64,000 nt of DNA, taken from contig NZ_JAEMUW010000001.1 in NCBI RefSeq assembly GCF_016598485.1, positions 372,001 through 436,000 on the forward strand. The letters run 5' to 3'. A program made the position numbers and the translations under genes. The notes below the pieces were generated by a model. It was given only the letters and a program-made list of their open reading frames with translations, did not search any database and was not told the DNA's origin. The stretch is from Micromonospora coerulea. GTDB taxonomy: Bacteria > Actinomycetota > Actinomycetes > Mycobacteriales > Micromonosporaceae. This document shows, one piece after another, positions 54,939 to 63,436 of the stretch (position 1 is the first letter of the stretch; each line of letters begins with the position of its first letter).

Positions 54939-56360
54939 ATGAGTCCTGTCCCGGCGGCGTCCGCCGCCCCGTCCACCCGGCGCCGATCGCGCCGTCGGCT
55001 CGCGCTGGCCGCGACCGCGCTCGCCGCCACCACCGCGCTCGCCGCCGTCTCGATGACCGCCCACGCCGCTGTCCCACCGCCCGCGAGCGGCTGGAGTCTG
55101 GTGTGGAGCGACGACTTCGCGGGCGCGGCCGGCACCCTGCCCTCCTCCGCCAATTGGATCATCGACACCGGCACCAGCTACCCGGGCGGTCCGGCGAACT
55201 GGGGCACCGGCGAGATCCAGACCTACACCGCCAGCACCGCCAACCTCAGCCACGACGGGGCCGGCAACCTGCGGATCACCCCGCTGCGGGACGCCACCGG
55301 CCGCTGGACCTCGGCCCGGATCGAGACGGTCCGCACCGACTTCACGCCGCCGGCCGGTGGAGTGCTCGCCCTGGAGGGGCGGATCCAGATGCCGAACGTC
55401 ACCGGCGCCGAGGCCGCCGGCTACTGGCCGGCGTTCTGGGCCCTCGGCTCGCCCTACCGGGGCAACTACCAGAACTGGCCGGGCATCGGCGAGTTCGACG
55501 TGATGGAGAACGTCAACGGGCTAAACCAGGTCTGGGGTGCGCTGCACTGCGGGTACGCGCCGGGCGGCCCGTGCAACGAGTTCAACGGGCTGGGCAACAC
55601 CCGGGCCTGCCCGGGCAGCAGCTGCCAGTCCGCGTTCCACACCTACCGCTTCGAGTGGGACGCCTCGGTCAGCCCGCAGCAGCTCCGCTGGTACGTCGAC
55701 GGCCAGCTCTTCCACACGGTCAGCCAGAGCCAGGTCGGCGACCCGTACTGGGGGCAGATGACCAACCATGCCGGCTACTTCCTGCTGCTCAACGTCGCCG
55801 TCGGCGGGTCCTTCCCGAACGGCGTCGCCGGCTACGGCACGCCCACCGCGTCGACGGTCTCGGGCCGACCGATGTTGGTCGACTACGTGGCGGTCTACCG
55901 CCGGGGCGGCACCGGTCCGTCGCCGACCCCGACCACCCCGCCGCCCGGCGGGACGGTGGACGCGTACGGGACCATCCAGGCCGAGGCGTTCGCCGGGCAG
56001 AACGGGGTGATCGTCGAGGCGTGCGCCGAGGGTGGGCAGAACATCGGCTACCTGCGCAACGGCGACTGGGCCCGGTACGACAACGTCGACTTCGGCGCCA
56101 CCGGGCCGCGTGACTTCGTGGCCCGGGTCGCCTCCGGCGCGTCGGCCGGGGTGAGCGGGCTGGTCGAGGTGCGGCTGGACAGCCCGACCAGCGCGCCGAT
56201 CGGCAGCTTCGCGATCGCCAACACCGGCGGCTGGCAGAGCTGGCGCTCGGTGCCCGCCAACGTCGCCGCGGTGACCGGCCGGCACACGGTCTACCTCACC
56301 TTCACCAGCGGCCAGCCGGCCGACTTCGTCAACGTCAACTGGTTCACCTTCCGTCGCTGA
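54939..56360 (+). CDS. Secreted GH16 beta-glucanase with CBM6
   Basis: 473 residues. Signal peptide with an Arg-rich n-region (RRRSRRR) ending near ALAAVSMTAHA, so Tat or Sec export. GH16 catalytic domain (about 48-320) with E185-X-D187-X-X-E190 (GEFDVMEN), typical of endo-beta-1,3-glucanases (laminarinases). A Pro/Thr linker is followed by a CBM6 module (about 345-473; IQAEAFAGQNGV, GYLRNGDWARYDNV). It should degrade laminarin-like glucan. ATG 54939 has GAGAGG upstream. The LacI-type operator suggests induction by a glucan sugar. Confidence 0.9.
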   Translation: MSPVPAASAAPSTRRRSRRRLALAATALAATTALAAVSMTAHAAVPPPASGWSLVWSDDFAGAAGTLPSSANWIIDTGTSYPGGPANWGTGEIQTYTASTANLSHDGAGNLRITPLRDATGRWTSARIETVRTDFTPPAGGVLALEGRIQMPNVTGAEAAGYWPAFWALGSPYRGNYQNWPGIGEFDVMENVNGLNQVWGALHCGYAPGGPCNEFNGLGNTRACPGSSCQSAFHTYRFEWDASVSPQQLRWYVDGQLFHTVSQSQVGDPYWGQMTNHAGYFLLLNVAVGGSFPNGVAGYGTPTASTVSGRPMLVDYVAVYRRGGTGPSPTPTTPPPGGTVDAYGTIQAEAFAGQNGVIVEACAEGGQNIGYLRNGDWARYDNVDFGATGPRDFVARVASGASAGVSGLVEVRLDSPTSAPIGSFAIANTGGWQSWRSVPANVAAVTGRHTVYLTFTSGQPADFVNVNWFTFRR

Positions 56361-56691
56361 GTCGGGCCGCGCGGGTCAGCTCCGGGTCCAGCACCGGCCA
56401 GCGCCCGCTGAACCGGTAGCCGTCCCGGCCCCGCGCGGTCCGGTGCGGGCCCCTCCTGTCGCGGTCGGGGACAGGAGGGGCCCTTTTCCCTGTCCGCGCC
56501 CTCTGGACAGAAACAGTTAACAGTCTTAATAATGAGCGCTGACGTTGACGTGTATGGATGCCCGCGTTGGCCGCCGCGACCCGGCGGGCCGGACCCGCAC
56601 CCGTCGGCCCACCCCGCCGGCCGACCCGCCAGGCGTCACCGGCCCGTCAGGGCCGGCCACCCCCCACCACATCAGGTCCCTGGAGGACACC
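56361..56691. other. Gap between the GH16 and GH18 genes
   Basis: 331 bp. Just past the GH16 stop a minus-strand open stretch reads GRDGYRFSGRWPVLDPEL then TRAARLSDGR to a stop (56344-56346); it looks coding-like but has no start, possibly a gene remnant. Then the GH16 terminator (56447-56487), and an AT-rich stretch (about 56510-56535, GTTAACAGTCTTAATAATG) that is probably the chitinase promoter region. No DasR-type TGGTCTAGACCA site seen. Confidence 0.45.
56447..56487 (+). terminator. Intrinsic terminator of the GH16 gene
   Basis: GGGCCCCTCCTGTC (56447-56460) pairs with GACAGGAGGGGCCC (56470-56483), 9-nt loop, followed by TTTT. Same GGGGCCC-type core as the hairpin at 11156-11192. Confidence 0.9.
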
Positions 56692-58254
56692 GTGAAAGTC
56701 CGCCCCACCCGGGTGGCGACGTTCGCCGCCGCGCTCGTCGCCGCCCTGGTCGCGGCCACCGTCGTGGCCGCGCCCCCCGCCTCCGCCGCCACCGCCGCCT
56801 TCGTCCGCACCTCCAGCTGGGGCAGCGGGTACGAGGCCAAGTTCACCGTCACCAACAACAGCTCGGCGAGCATCTCCTCGTGGAACGTGCAGTTCGACCT
56901 GCCCGCCGGCAGCAGTGTGGGCTCGTTCTGGGACGCCCTGCTCACCACCTCCGGCCAGCACGTCACCGCGGTCAACCAGTCCTGGAACGGCACCCTGGCC
57001 GCGGGCGCCAGCACCACGTTCGGGTTCATCGTCAGCGGCACCGGCGACCCGACCAACTGCACCGTGAACGGCGGCTCCTGCACCGGCGGCGGCGGCAACC
57101 CGTCCGCGCCGGCCACGCCGGGCGGGTTGCGGGTCACCGGCACCACCAACACCTCGGTCTCGCTGGCCTGGAACGCCGTCTCCGGCACGGTCACCGGCTA
57201 CCGGGTGTACGAGGGCAGCACCGTGAAGGCCACCGTCACCGGCACCTCGGCCACCGTCTCCGGGCTGGCCGCCTGCACCGCGCACAACTACACGGTGGCC
57301 GCGTACAACTCCGCAGGCGAGTCGGCGAAGTCGGCGGCGGTGTCGGCCAGCACCACCGGTTGCACCGGTGGCGGGAGTGGCCCGATGGCCGCCGCGCCCT
57401 ACCTCTACCCGGGCTGGGGCGACCCGCCCGCGCCGTCGACCGTGATGGGCGCGACCGGGATCAAGTGGTTCACCATCGCCTTCGTCCTCTCCGGCGGCGG
57501 CTGCACGCCGGCCTGGGACGGCAGCGGCCCGCTCACCGGCGGCACGCACGCCAGCACCATCGCCGCGATCCGGGCGGCCGGCGGCGACGTCATCCCGTCG
57601 TTCGGCGGGTGGAGCGGCAACAAGCTCGGCCCGAACTGCTCCTCGGCCAGCGCCCTCGCCGGTGCGTACCAGCAGGTGATCAACGCGTACGGGCTGAAGG
57701 CCATCGACATCGACATCGAGAACAGCGACGAGTTCGAGAACGAGGTGGTGCAGGACCGGATCCTGGGCGCGCTGAAGATCGTCAAGCAGAACAACCCGGG
57801 CATCAAGACGATCGTCACCTTCGGCACCTCGACCACCGGGCCGGCGTACTACGGCACCCGGCTGATCAACCAGGCCGCCGCGCTCGGCGCGAACATCGAC
57901 ACCTTCACGATCATGCCGTTCGACTTCGGCGGCGGCGCGAACATGTACCAGAACACGGTGAACGCGGCCGAAGGGCTGAAGAACGCGCTGAAGACCGCGT
58001 TCGGCTGGTCCGACGCCACCGCGTACGCGCACATGGGCATCTCCGGCATGAACGGCCTCTCCGACCAGCAGGAGCTCACCTCCCCGGCCACCTGGACGCA
58101 GATCCGGGACTGGGCGAAGGCCCGGGCGCTGTCCCGCTTCACCTTCTGGTCGGTCAACCGGGACCGCCCCTGCGCAGGCGGGGGAGTGGTGTCCAACTGC
58201 TCCGGCATCGCCCAGAACACCTGGGAGTTCACCTCGATCACCGCGCAGTACTGA
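56692..58254 (+). CDS. Secreted GH18 chitinase with CBM2 and FnIII modules
   Basis: 520 residues. Signal peptide (1-33, ending PPASAA), a CBM2 module (34-130, SSWGSGYEAKFTVTNNSS and SWNVQFDLPAG), FnIII (about 142-225), then a GH18 TIM barrel with the catalytic D339-X-D341-X-E343 (IDIDIEN). It should hydrolyse chitin outside the cell. GTG 56692 follows GGAGGA. The FnIII module is a common spacer in actinomycete chitinases. Control is separate from the GH16 gene. Confidence 0.92.
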   Translation: MKVRPTRVATFAAALVAALVAATVVAAPPASAATAAFVRTSSWGSGYEAKFTVTNNSSASISSWNVQFDLPAGSSVGSFWDALLTTSGQHVTAVNQSWNGTLAAGASTTFGFIVSGTGDPTNCTVNGGSCTGGGGNPSAPATPGGLRVTGTTNTSVSLAWNAVSGTVTGYRVYEGSTVKATVTGTSATVSGLAACTAHNYTVAAYNSAGESAKSAAVSASTTGCTGGGSGPMAAAPYLYPGWGDPPAPSTVMGATGIKWFTIAFVLSGGGCTPAWDGSGPLTGGTHASTIAAIRAAGGDVIPSFGGWSGNKLGPNCSSASALAGAYQQVINAYGLKAIDIDIENSDEFENEVVQDRILGALKIVKQNNPGIKTIVTFGTSTTGPAYYGTRLINQAAALGANIDTFTIMPFDFGGGANMYQNTVNAAEGLKNALKTAFGWSDATAYAHMGISGMNGLSDQQELTSPATWTQIRDWAKARALSRFTFWSVNRDRPCAGGGVVSNCSGIAQNTWEFTSITAQY

Positions 58255-58284
58255 GCCGGAGAGCTGAGGAGCGTGTCGTCGCGG

Positions 58285-58956
58285 TCAGCGGCCGGCGGTC
58301 ATCGACTGCCGGCCGCGCCGCGCGCGCCGCTTCCGGATCTTCTTGGCCACCCAGCTGACGATCATGAAGGCGAACACCGCGAAGATCGCGTAGTTGAACC
58401 AGTGGCTGTACCGGCCCACCTCCTGCCACCGGGAGCCCAGCGCATAGCCGAGCCCGACGATCACCGCGTTCCACACCCCGCTGCCAATCGTGGTGAGCAG
58501 GACGAACTCGCCCAACGGCATCCGGTTCGCCCCGGCCGGGACCGACACCAGGCTGCGTACCACCGGCACCACCCGGCCGATCAGCACCGCCCACCGGCCG
58601 TGCCGCTCGAACCAGCGGTCGGCCCGTTCCAGATCGTCCCGGTCGACCAGCGGGATGTGGTCCAGCCAGCGCTTCAACCGCTCCTCGCCGAGCGCCGCGC
58701 CGAGCCAGTAGAGCACCAGCGCCCCGAGCAACGAACCCGCGGTGGCGGCGAGCACGATCAGCACCACGTTGAACCGGCCCTCGGCGGAGAGGTAGCCCGC
58801 CATCGCCAGCACGATCTCGCTCGGGATCGGCGGGATGATGCTCTCCAGCGCCACCAGGACGGCCACCCCGAGCGCGCCCAGCGAGTCGATGACGCTCGCC
58901 ACCCACCCGGTCAGCCCGCTGAATTGGTTCGGGTCGACGTTCTGGGCGAGAGCCAT
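58285..58956 (-). CDS. DedA-family membrane protein
   Basis: 223 residues with about five hydrophobic segments. DedA/VTT motifs: ESIIPPIPSEIVLAMAGYL with a membrane-embedded acidic residue, and GRVVPVVRSLVSVPAGANRMPLGEFV with the conserved Arg. The family acts as lipid scramblase/flippase (undecaprenyl phosphate or PE). ATG 58956 has GGAAGGA 6 nt upstream. Convergent with the chitinase gene. Confidence 0.9.
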   Translation of the reverse strand: MALAQNVDPNQFSGLTGWVASVIDSLGALGVAVLVALESIIPPIPSEIVLAMAGYLSAEGRFNVVLIVLAATAGSLLGALVLYWLGAALGEERLKRWLDHIPLVDRDDLERADRWFERHGRWAVLIGRVVPVVRSLVSVPAGANRMPLGEFVLLTTIGSGVWNAVIVGLGYALGSRWQEVGRYSHWFNYAIFAVFAFMIVSWVAKKIRKRRARRGRQSMTAGR

Positions 58957-59044
58957 GGGCGTCCTTCCGGGCCGGGGATCGGACACTGGTACCCCGCCCG
59001 TGTCCGGTCACACCTGCCGGTGACCCGGCCCACTGATCAGCCGG

Positions 59045-59656
59045 TCAGTCCTCCGGGTGCAGCGCGGCGTCGGCCGGCCCGCTCCGCCAGCCGGTGAACC
59101 GGACGGTCAGCCCGTCGCGGGTCGGCGAGCAGCAGAACGGTCCGGCCGAGGCCACCGCCTCCGGAGGGAGCGGGGCGAGCCGGACCAGCCGCCACGGCTC
59201 CTCGTCGACCCGCGCCCGGACGGTCAGCGCGTCACCGGACCGGCTGACCCGCACGGTCACCTCCCGCCCGAACCACTCCGGCACCGGGGCCAGCGACCAG
59301 TCCGACAGTTCCCGGGTCACCACCGCGCCGAGCTGTGGCAGCCCGTCGCTCAGTTCCAACCCGGTCTTGACCCAGTTCCGCTCGTCCACGTGGACCAGCA
59401 CGCCGGCCTGGTCGAACTGGCTGGTGTAGTCGAGCAGGAAGCTCACCTCGACCGCGCTCCCGCCGGGCAGCGGGGCGAGCAGCGCCGGGCCGTTGTCGCG
59501 CACGAAGCCGTAACTGGTGTGCCGCCACATGTCGGTCTCCGGACCCGGCTCCACCAGCAGGTGCCCCTCGGCGGTCCGGTCCACGCGTACCGGCGGGTGC
59601 AGCCACCGGCCAGCGTCCCAGTCCATCTCGTGCGGGGCCACCTCATGATCATCCAT
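59045..59656 (-). CDS. DUF1349 (concanavalin-like) protein
   Basis: 203 residues. Beta-jelly-roll with SFLLDYTSQFDQAGVLVHVDERNWVKTGLELSDGLPQLGAVVT, the DUF1349 core, and a second strand set ending VRFTGWRSG. The family binds or processes carbohydrate-like ligands; the precise role is unknown. ATG 59656 is 6 nt after TACGGT (59663-59668, minus strand) without a Shine-Dalgarno, so leaderless. Divergent from the GH13 gene. Confidence 0.82.
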   Translation of the reverse strand: MDDHEVAPHEMDWDAGRWLHPPVRVDRTAEGHLLVEPGPETDMWRHTSYGFVRDNGPALLAPLPGGSAVEVSFLLDYTSQFDQAGVLVHVDERNWVKTGLELSDGLPQLGAVVTRELSDWSLAPVPEWFGREVTVRVSRSGDALTVRARVDEEPWRLVRLAPLPPEAVASAGPFCCSPTRDGLTVRFTGWRSGPADAALHPED

Positions 59657-59745
59657 GTCCGCACCGTACCCCGGCCGGGACCGGCGCCGACATCGTCGAA
59701 CATCGCGGGTTTGCCGGGCGCGTCGGTCGGAGACATAAGCCGGAC

Positions 59746-61398
59746 ATGGGTGACAGGTGGTACCAGGAGGCGGTCGTCTACTGCCTCGACATCGACACGT
59801 ACGCGGACTCCGACGGCGACGGGGTGGGTGACATCCGCGGCCTCCTCGGCCGGCTCGACTACCTCGCCCGGCTCGGCGTGACCTGCCTGTGGCTGCATCC
59901 GATCCATCCGTCGCCGAACAAGGACGACGGGTACGACGCCACCGACTTCTACAACGTGAACCCGCGCCTGGGCACGCTCGGCGACTTCGCGGAGCTGCTG
60001 CACCAGGCGCGGAACCGGGGCATCCGGGTGATCATCGACCTGGTGGTCAACCACACCTCGGACGAACACCCGTGGTTCCAGTCCGCGCGGTCCTCACCGG
60101 ACTCGCCGTACCGGGACTGGTACGTCTGGGCGGACGAGGAGCCGCCGGACCGCTACCAGGGCATGGTCTTCCCGGGCGAGCAGACCGAGACGTGGAGCTA
60201 CGACCGGATCGCCAAGGCGTGGTACTACCACCGGTTCTACAAGTTCCAGCCCGACCTCAACATGGCGAACCCGAAGGTCCGCGAAGAGGTCAAGAAGATC
60301 ATGTCGTTCTGGCTCCAGCTCGGCGTCTCCGGTTTCCGGATGGACGCGGTGCCGTTCATCATCGAGCTGACCGAGGCCGGCAACCCGGACTCCCCGAAGG
60401 ACATGGACTTCCTCACCGAGCTGCGCCAGCACGTCCAGTGGCGCCGGGGCGACGCGATCCTGCTCGCCGAGGCGAACGTCGAGCCGGACCAGCTGCCGGT
60501 CTACTTCGGCGACAGCGGCGGCTCGGCCAACCGGCTGCACATGCTCTTCGATTTCATGCTGAACGGGCGGCTGATGCTCGCCCTGGCCCGGCAGGACCCG
60601 GAGCCGGTGATCGAGGCGCTGCGGGACACTCCGAAGTTGCCACAGGGTGGGCAGTGGGCGACGTTCCTGCGCAACCACGACGAGATCGACCTGTCCCGGC
60701 TGACCGCCGAGCAGCGCAACCAGGTGTACGAGCAGTTCGGCCCCGACGAGGACATGCGCCTCTACGGCCGGGGTATCCGCCGCCGGCTCGCCTCGATGCT
60801 CGGCAACGACCGGCGGCGCATCGAGCTGGCGTACGCCCTGCAGTTCTCGCTGCGCGGTACGCCGGTGCTCCGCTACGGCGAGGAGATCGGCATGGGCGAG
60901 GACCTGTCGCTGCCCGGGCGGGAGGCGATCCGGACCCCGATGCAGTGGTCGTACAAGGAGAATGCCGGCTTCTCCACCGCGGAGCCGGAGAAGCTGGTCC
61001 GCCCGGTGATCGACAAGGGTGAGTTCAGCTACGAGAAGGTCAACGTGACCGCCCAGCGGCGGGATCCCCGCTCGCTGCTGGCCTGGTTCGAGCGGATGAT
61101 CCGTACGCTGCGGGAAGCCCCGGAGATCGGCTCGGGCACGACCACCCACATCGACGTGCCGATGCCGCCCGGGGTGCTGGCGCACCGCGCCGACGGTCCG
61201 ACCGGGACGATGGTCTTCCTGCACAACCTGGGCACCGAGGACGCCGAGGTGGACCTGAGCAGCCTCCAGCCCGAGGCGGACCTGCCGATCGACGTGCTCG
61301 CCGACCGAGGGTACGGCGACGTGGGCAAGCTGGAGCGGCTGAAGGTCTCCGGCTACGGGTACCGCTGGATCCGGCTCTGCCGGGGCCAGCCCGTCTGA
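59746..61398 (+). CDS. GH13 alpha-amylase family enzyme (trehalose-synthase-like)
   Basis: 550 residues. TIM barrel of GH13: DLVVNHTSDEHPW, nucleophile Asp200 in GFRMDAVPF, acid/base Glu242 in LLAEANVE and Asp312 in RNHDEID. Overall wording (SDGDGVGDIRGLLGRLDYLARLGVT, DGYDATDFYNVNPRLGTLGDF) matches trehalose synthase/alpha-glucan enzymes. No fused maltokinase domain. It is likely cytoplasmic, as there is no signal peptide. The exact reaction (maltose-trehalose isomerase or amylase-like) is not certain. ATG 59746 lacks a clear Shine-Dalgarno. Confidence 0.87.
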   Translation: MGDRWYQEAVVYCLDIDTYADSDGDGVGDIRGLLGRLDYLARLGVTCLWLHPIHPSPNKDDGYDATDFYNVNPRLGTLGDFAELLHQARNRGIRVIIDLVVNHTSDEHPWFQSARSSPDSPYRDWYVWADEEPPDRYQGMVFPGEQTETWSYDRIAKAWYYHRFYKFQPDLNMANPKVREEVKKIMSFWLQLGVSGFRMDAVPFIIELTEAGNPDSPKDMDFLTELRQHVQWRRGDAILLAEANVEPDQLPVYFGDSGGSANRLHMLFDFMLNGRLMLALARQDPEPVIEALRDTPKLPQGGQWATFLRNHDEIDLSRLTAEQRNQVYEQFGPDEDMRLYGRGIRRRLASMLGNDRRRIELAYALQFSLRGTPVLRYGEEIGMGEDLSLPGREAIRTPMQWSYKENAGFSTAEPEKLVRPVIDKGEFSYEKVNVTAQRRDPRSLLAWFERMIRTLREAPEIGSGTTTHIDVPMPPGVLAHRADGPTGTMVFLHNLGTEDAEVDLSSLQPEADLPIDVLADRGYGDVGKLERLKVSGYGYRWIRLCRGQPV

Positions 61399-61515
61399 CC
61401 ACGGGCCGGCGCCGCGTGCCGAGCGGCGCGGTGCCCGGTCCCGCGTCACGGCCGGCCGCAGCCGCTTCTTACGCCCGGCGGTGGGCGGGGTTAAGCTCCT
61501 TCGATCAAGCCCAAG

Positions 61516-61529
61516 TTACCGGGAGGTAA
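61516..61529. promoter_or_regulatory. Palindrome around the fabG ribosome binding site
   Basis: TTACC-GGGA-GGTAA (61516-61529) encloses the GGGAGG ribosome site of the fabG-like gene. It could be a repressor operator or a small hairpin masking translation. Confidence 0.35.
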
Positions 61530-61531
61530 TC

Positions 61532-62290
61532 ATGTCGGAGGAGCCCCGCGTCGCCATCGTCACCGGAGCCGCGCGCGGTATCGGCGCGGCCACCGCCCGC
61601 CGGCTGGCCGCCGACGGCATGGCCGTCGCCGTGGTCGACATCGAGGAGTCGGCGACGAAGGAGACGGTCGACGCGATCGCCGCGGCGGGTGGCCGGGCGC
61701 TCGGCGTGGGTGCGGACGTCGCCGATCGGGCCCAGGTGGAGGCGGCCGTCGAGCGGGTCGCCGCCGAGCTGGGCGCGCCGACCGTGCTGGTCAACAACGC
61801 CGGCGTGCTCCGCGACAACCTGCTGTTCAAGATGACCGACGCCGACTGGGACACGGTGCTGGGCGTGCACCTGCGCGGCGCGTTCCTGTTCAGCCAGGCC
61901 GCCCAGAAGCACATGGTCGAGCGGAAGTGGGGCCGGATCGTCAACCTCTCCAGCACCTCGGCGCTGGGCAACCGGGGGCAGGCGAACTACTCGACGGCCA
62001 AGGCCGGCCTCCAGGGCTTCACCAAGACCCTCGCCATCGAGCTGGGCCCGTTCGGGGTGACCGTGAACGCGGTCGCGCCCGGCTTCATCGTCACCGACAT
62101 GACCGCCGCCACCGCCGCCCGGATGAAGGTCGACTTCGAGGCGTTGCAGCAGCACGCCGCCGCCGAGATCCCGGTCCGCCGCCCGGGCCGGCCGGAGGAC
62201 GTGGCGCACACCATCTCGTTCCTGGCCAGCGAGGGCGCGTCCTTCGTCTCGGGCCAGATCATCTACGTGGCCGGCGGCCCCAAGGCCTGA
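61532..62290 (+). CDS. fabG: 3-oxoacyl-ACP reductase (FabG-like SDR)
   Basis: 252 residues. Classical SDR: TGAARGIGAATARRL cofactor motif, NNAG, catalytic Ser in NLSSTS and the YSTAK tetrad (Y-X3-K). Reduces 3-oxoacyl thioesters with NADPH. The typical PGFIVTDMT segment favours FabG over other SDRs, though paralogues share it. ATG 61532 has GGGAGG 5 nt upstream. A long palindrome terminates it. Confidence 0.87.
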   Translation: MSEEPRVAIVTGAARGIGAATARRLAADGMAVAVVDIEESATKETVDAIAAAGGRALGVGADVADRAQVEAAVERVAAELGAPTVLVNNAGVLRDNLLFKMTDADWDTVLGVHLRGAFLFSQAAQKHMVERKWGRIVNLSSTSALGNRGQANYSTAKAGLQGFTKTLAIELGPFGVTVNAVAPGFIVTDMTAATAARMKVDFEALQQHAAAEIPVRRPGRPEDVAHTISFLASEGASFVSGQIIYVAGGPKA

Positions 62291-62326
62291 CCCCGACCGC
62301 GCCCCGCGCCCCCCGCCCGCGTGAAG

Positions 62327-62392
62327 ATTGGCCACTCTTTCCCGGAAAGAGTGGCCAATCCGCGTGCCATTTCCACTCTTTCCGGGAAAGAG
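62327..62392. terminator. Double palindromic terminator (family A)
   Basis: A perfect 16-bp palindrome with one centre base (ATTGGCCACTCTTTCC at 62327-62342 and its complement at 62344-62359), then a second CTCTTTCC-G-GGAAAGAG palindrome (62376-62392). Between the convergent fabG gene and the next minus gene. The motif GAAAG-N-GTGGCCA is shared with 12209-12258. Confidence 0.75.
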
Positions 62393-62425
62393 GGCCGTCG
62401 CGGCACCCACGGGGTGGGGTGGGGG

Positions 62426-62878
62426 TCAAGCGGTGGCGTGGCGGGTGCGCCAGAGCCAGAGCAGGCCGAGGACCGGCAGCACCAGCGGGATGTAGCCATA
62501 GCCGCTGCCGAAGCCGGACCAGACCGTCTCGTCGGGGAAGAGTTCCTTGTCGGCCAGGCTGAGGATGCCGACCGCGACGACCCCGACCAGCTCCACCGAG
62601 CAGCAGGCCAGCGCGACCCGTCGGCCGGCGTGCCCGGCGCGGCCCAGCCCGACGGCGGCCACGATGTAGATCAGCGCGGCCACGGCGGAGAGCAGGTACG
62701 CCACCGGCGCCTCGTCGAACTTGGTGGCGATCTGCAAGCCGGCGCGCGAGGTCGCGGCGATGGCGAACAGGATGTAGACGGCGATCAGCAGCCGGCCCGG
62801 CCCCTTGTTGGTGGCGCGTCGCGGCGCGGGCGCCGGGCCGCCGGCCTCGTCCGGGCGCACCCCGACCGGCTCAGCCAC
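62426..62878 (-). CDS. Small membrane protein, unknown
   Basis: 150 residues with four hydrophobic helices (LLIAVYILFAIAATSRAGL, AYLLSAVAALIYIVAAVGL, VALACCSVELVGVVAVGIL, YIPLVLPVLGLLWLW). The start GTG 62878 lies 8 bp inside the neighbouring gene, so the two are coupled. SGFGSGYGYIPLVLPV is a conserved-looking tail. No family recognised with certainty. Confidence 0.68.
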   Translation of the reverse strand: MAEPVGVRPDEAGGPAPAPRRATNKGPGRLLIAVYILFAIAATSRAGLQIATKFDEAPVAYLLSAVAALIYIVAAVGLGRAGHAGRRVALACCSVELVGVVAVGILSLADKELFPDETVWSGFGSGYGYIPLVLPVLGLLWLWRTRHATA

Positions 62879-63275
62879 CGAGCACCTCCCAGGTCTGGCC
62901 GAGCCGGACCACCACGACCGGCGTCACCAGGCAGATCGCGCAGACGATCGCCGAGCCCCAGCGGGTGGGCTCCATCCGGGCCAGCACCCAGGCCAGCGGC
63001 GGCAGGCAGACCAGCGTCACCAGGTAGCCGAAGAAGGCGCCGGGCTCGCCCGGCCGTTCCCCGCCGCTGAGCGCGACCAGCGCCACCACGGCCAGCGCCA
63101 GCAGCGCGACCTCCAGCACGGCCAGGCCCACGAACTGCACCCGGTCCGGCGGCCGGTGGCGCAGCGCGGCCACCAGCGCCCATCCCGCCAGTACGAGCGA
63201 CAGCACGATCGTCGTCGTCGCGAGCAGACCGTCCACCGGCGAGCCGGCCGCCGCCGCGCTGGTCATCGGCGGCAT
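62871..63275 (-). CDS. Small membrane protein, unknown (paired with the previous)
   Basis: 134 residues with four predicted helices (TTTIVLSLVLAGWALVAAL, LEVALLALAVVALVAL, FFGYLVTLVCLPPLAWVLA, GSAIVCAICLVTPVVVVRL). ATG 63275 or 63266. Overlap with the downstream gene suggests a two-subunit membrane complex. Divergent from the oxidoreductase gene at 63437. Confidence 0.66.
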   Translation of the reverse strand: MPPMTSAAAAGSPVDGLLATTTIVLSLVLAGWALVAALRHRPPDRVQFVGLAVLEVALLALAVVALVALSGGERPGEPGAFFGYLVTLVCLPPLAWVLARMEPTRWGSAIVCAICLVTPVVVVRLGQTWEVLGG

Positions 63276-63436
63276 CCCGCCGGAGTCCCGTTCACCGGGA
63301 CAGCCTACTAACCCGCGTAGTACTCCCCGCCGGCCGGCTCTGAAGTGACGTCGCCTGCGCCGGGCCGGACCGGACGACTACAGTCGATCACGGCCACGAC
63401 AGTCGCCGTGGCGGACGACGACAGCGGGAGTACCTC

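Noticed and set aside
56510..56691. DasR or TGGTCTAGACCA-type control of the chitinase gene
   Set aside because: Searched by eye; no such palindrome. The AT-rich stretch may be the promoter but no regulator can be named.
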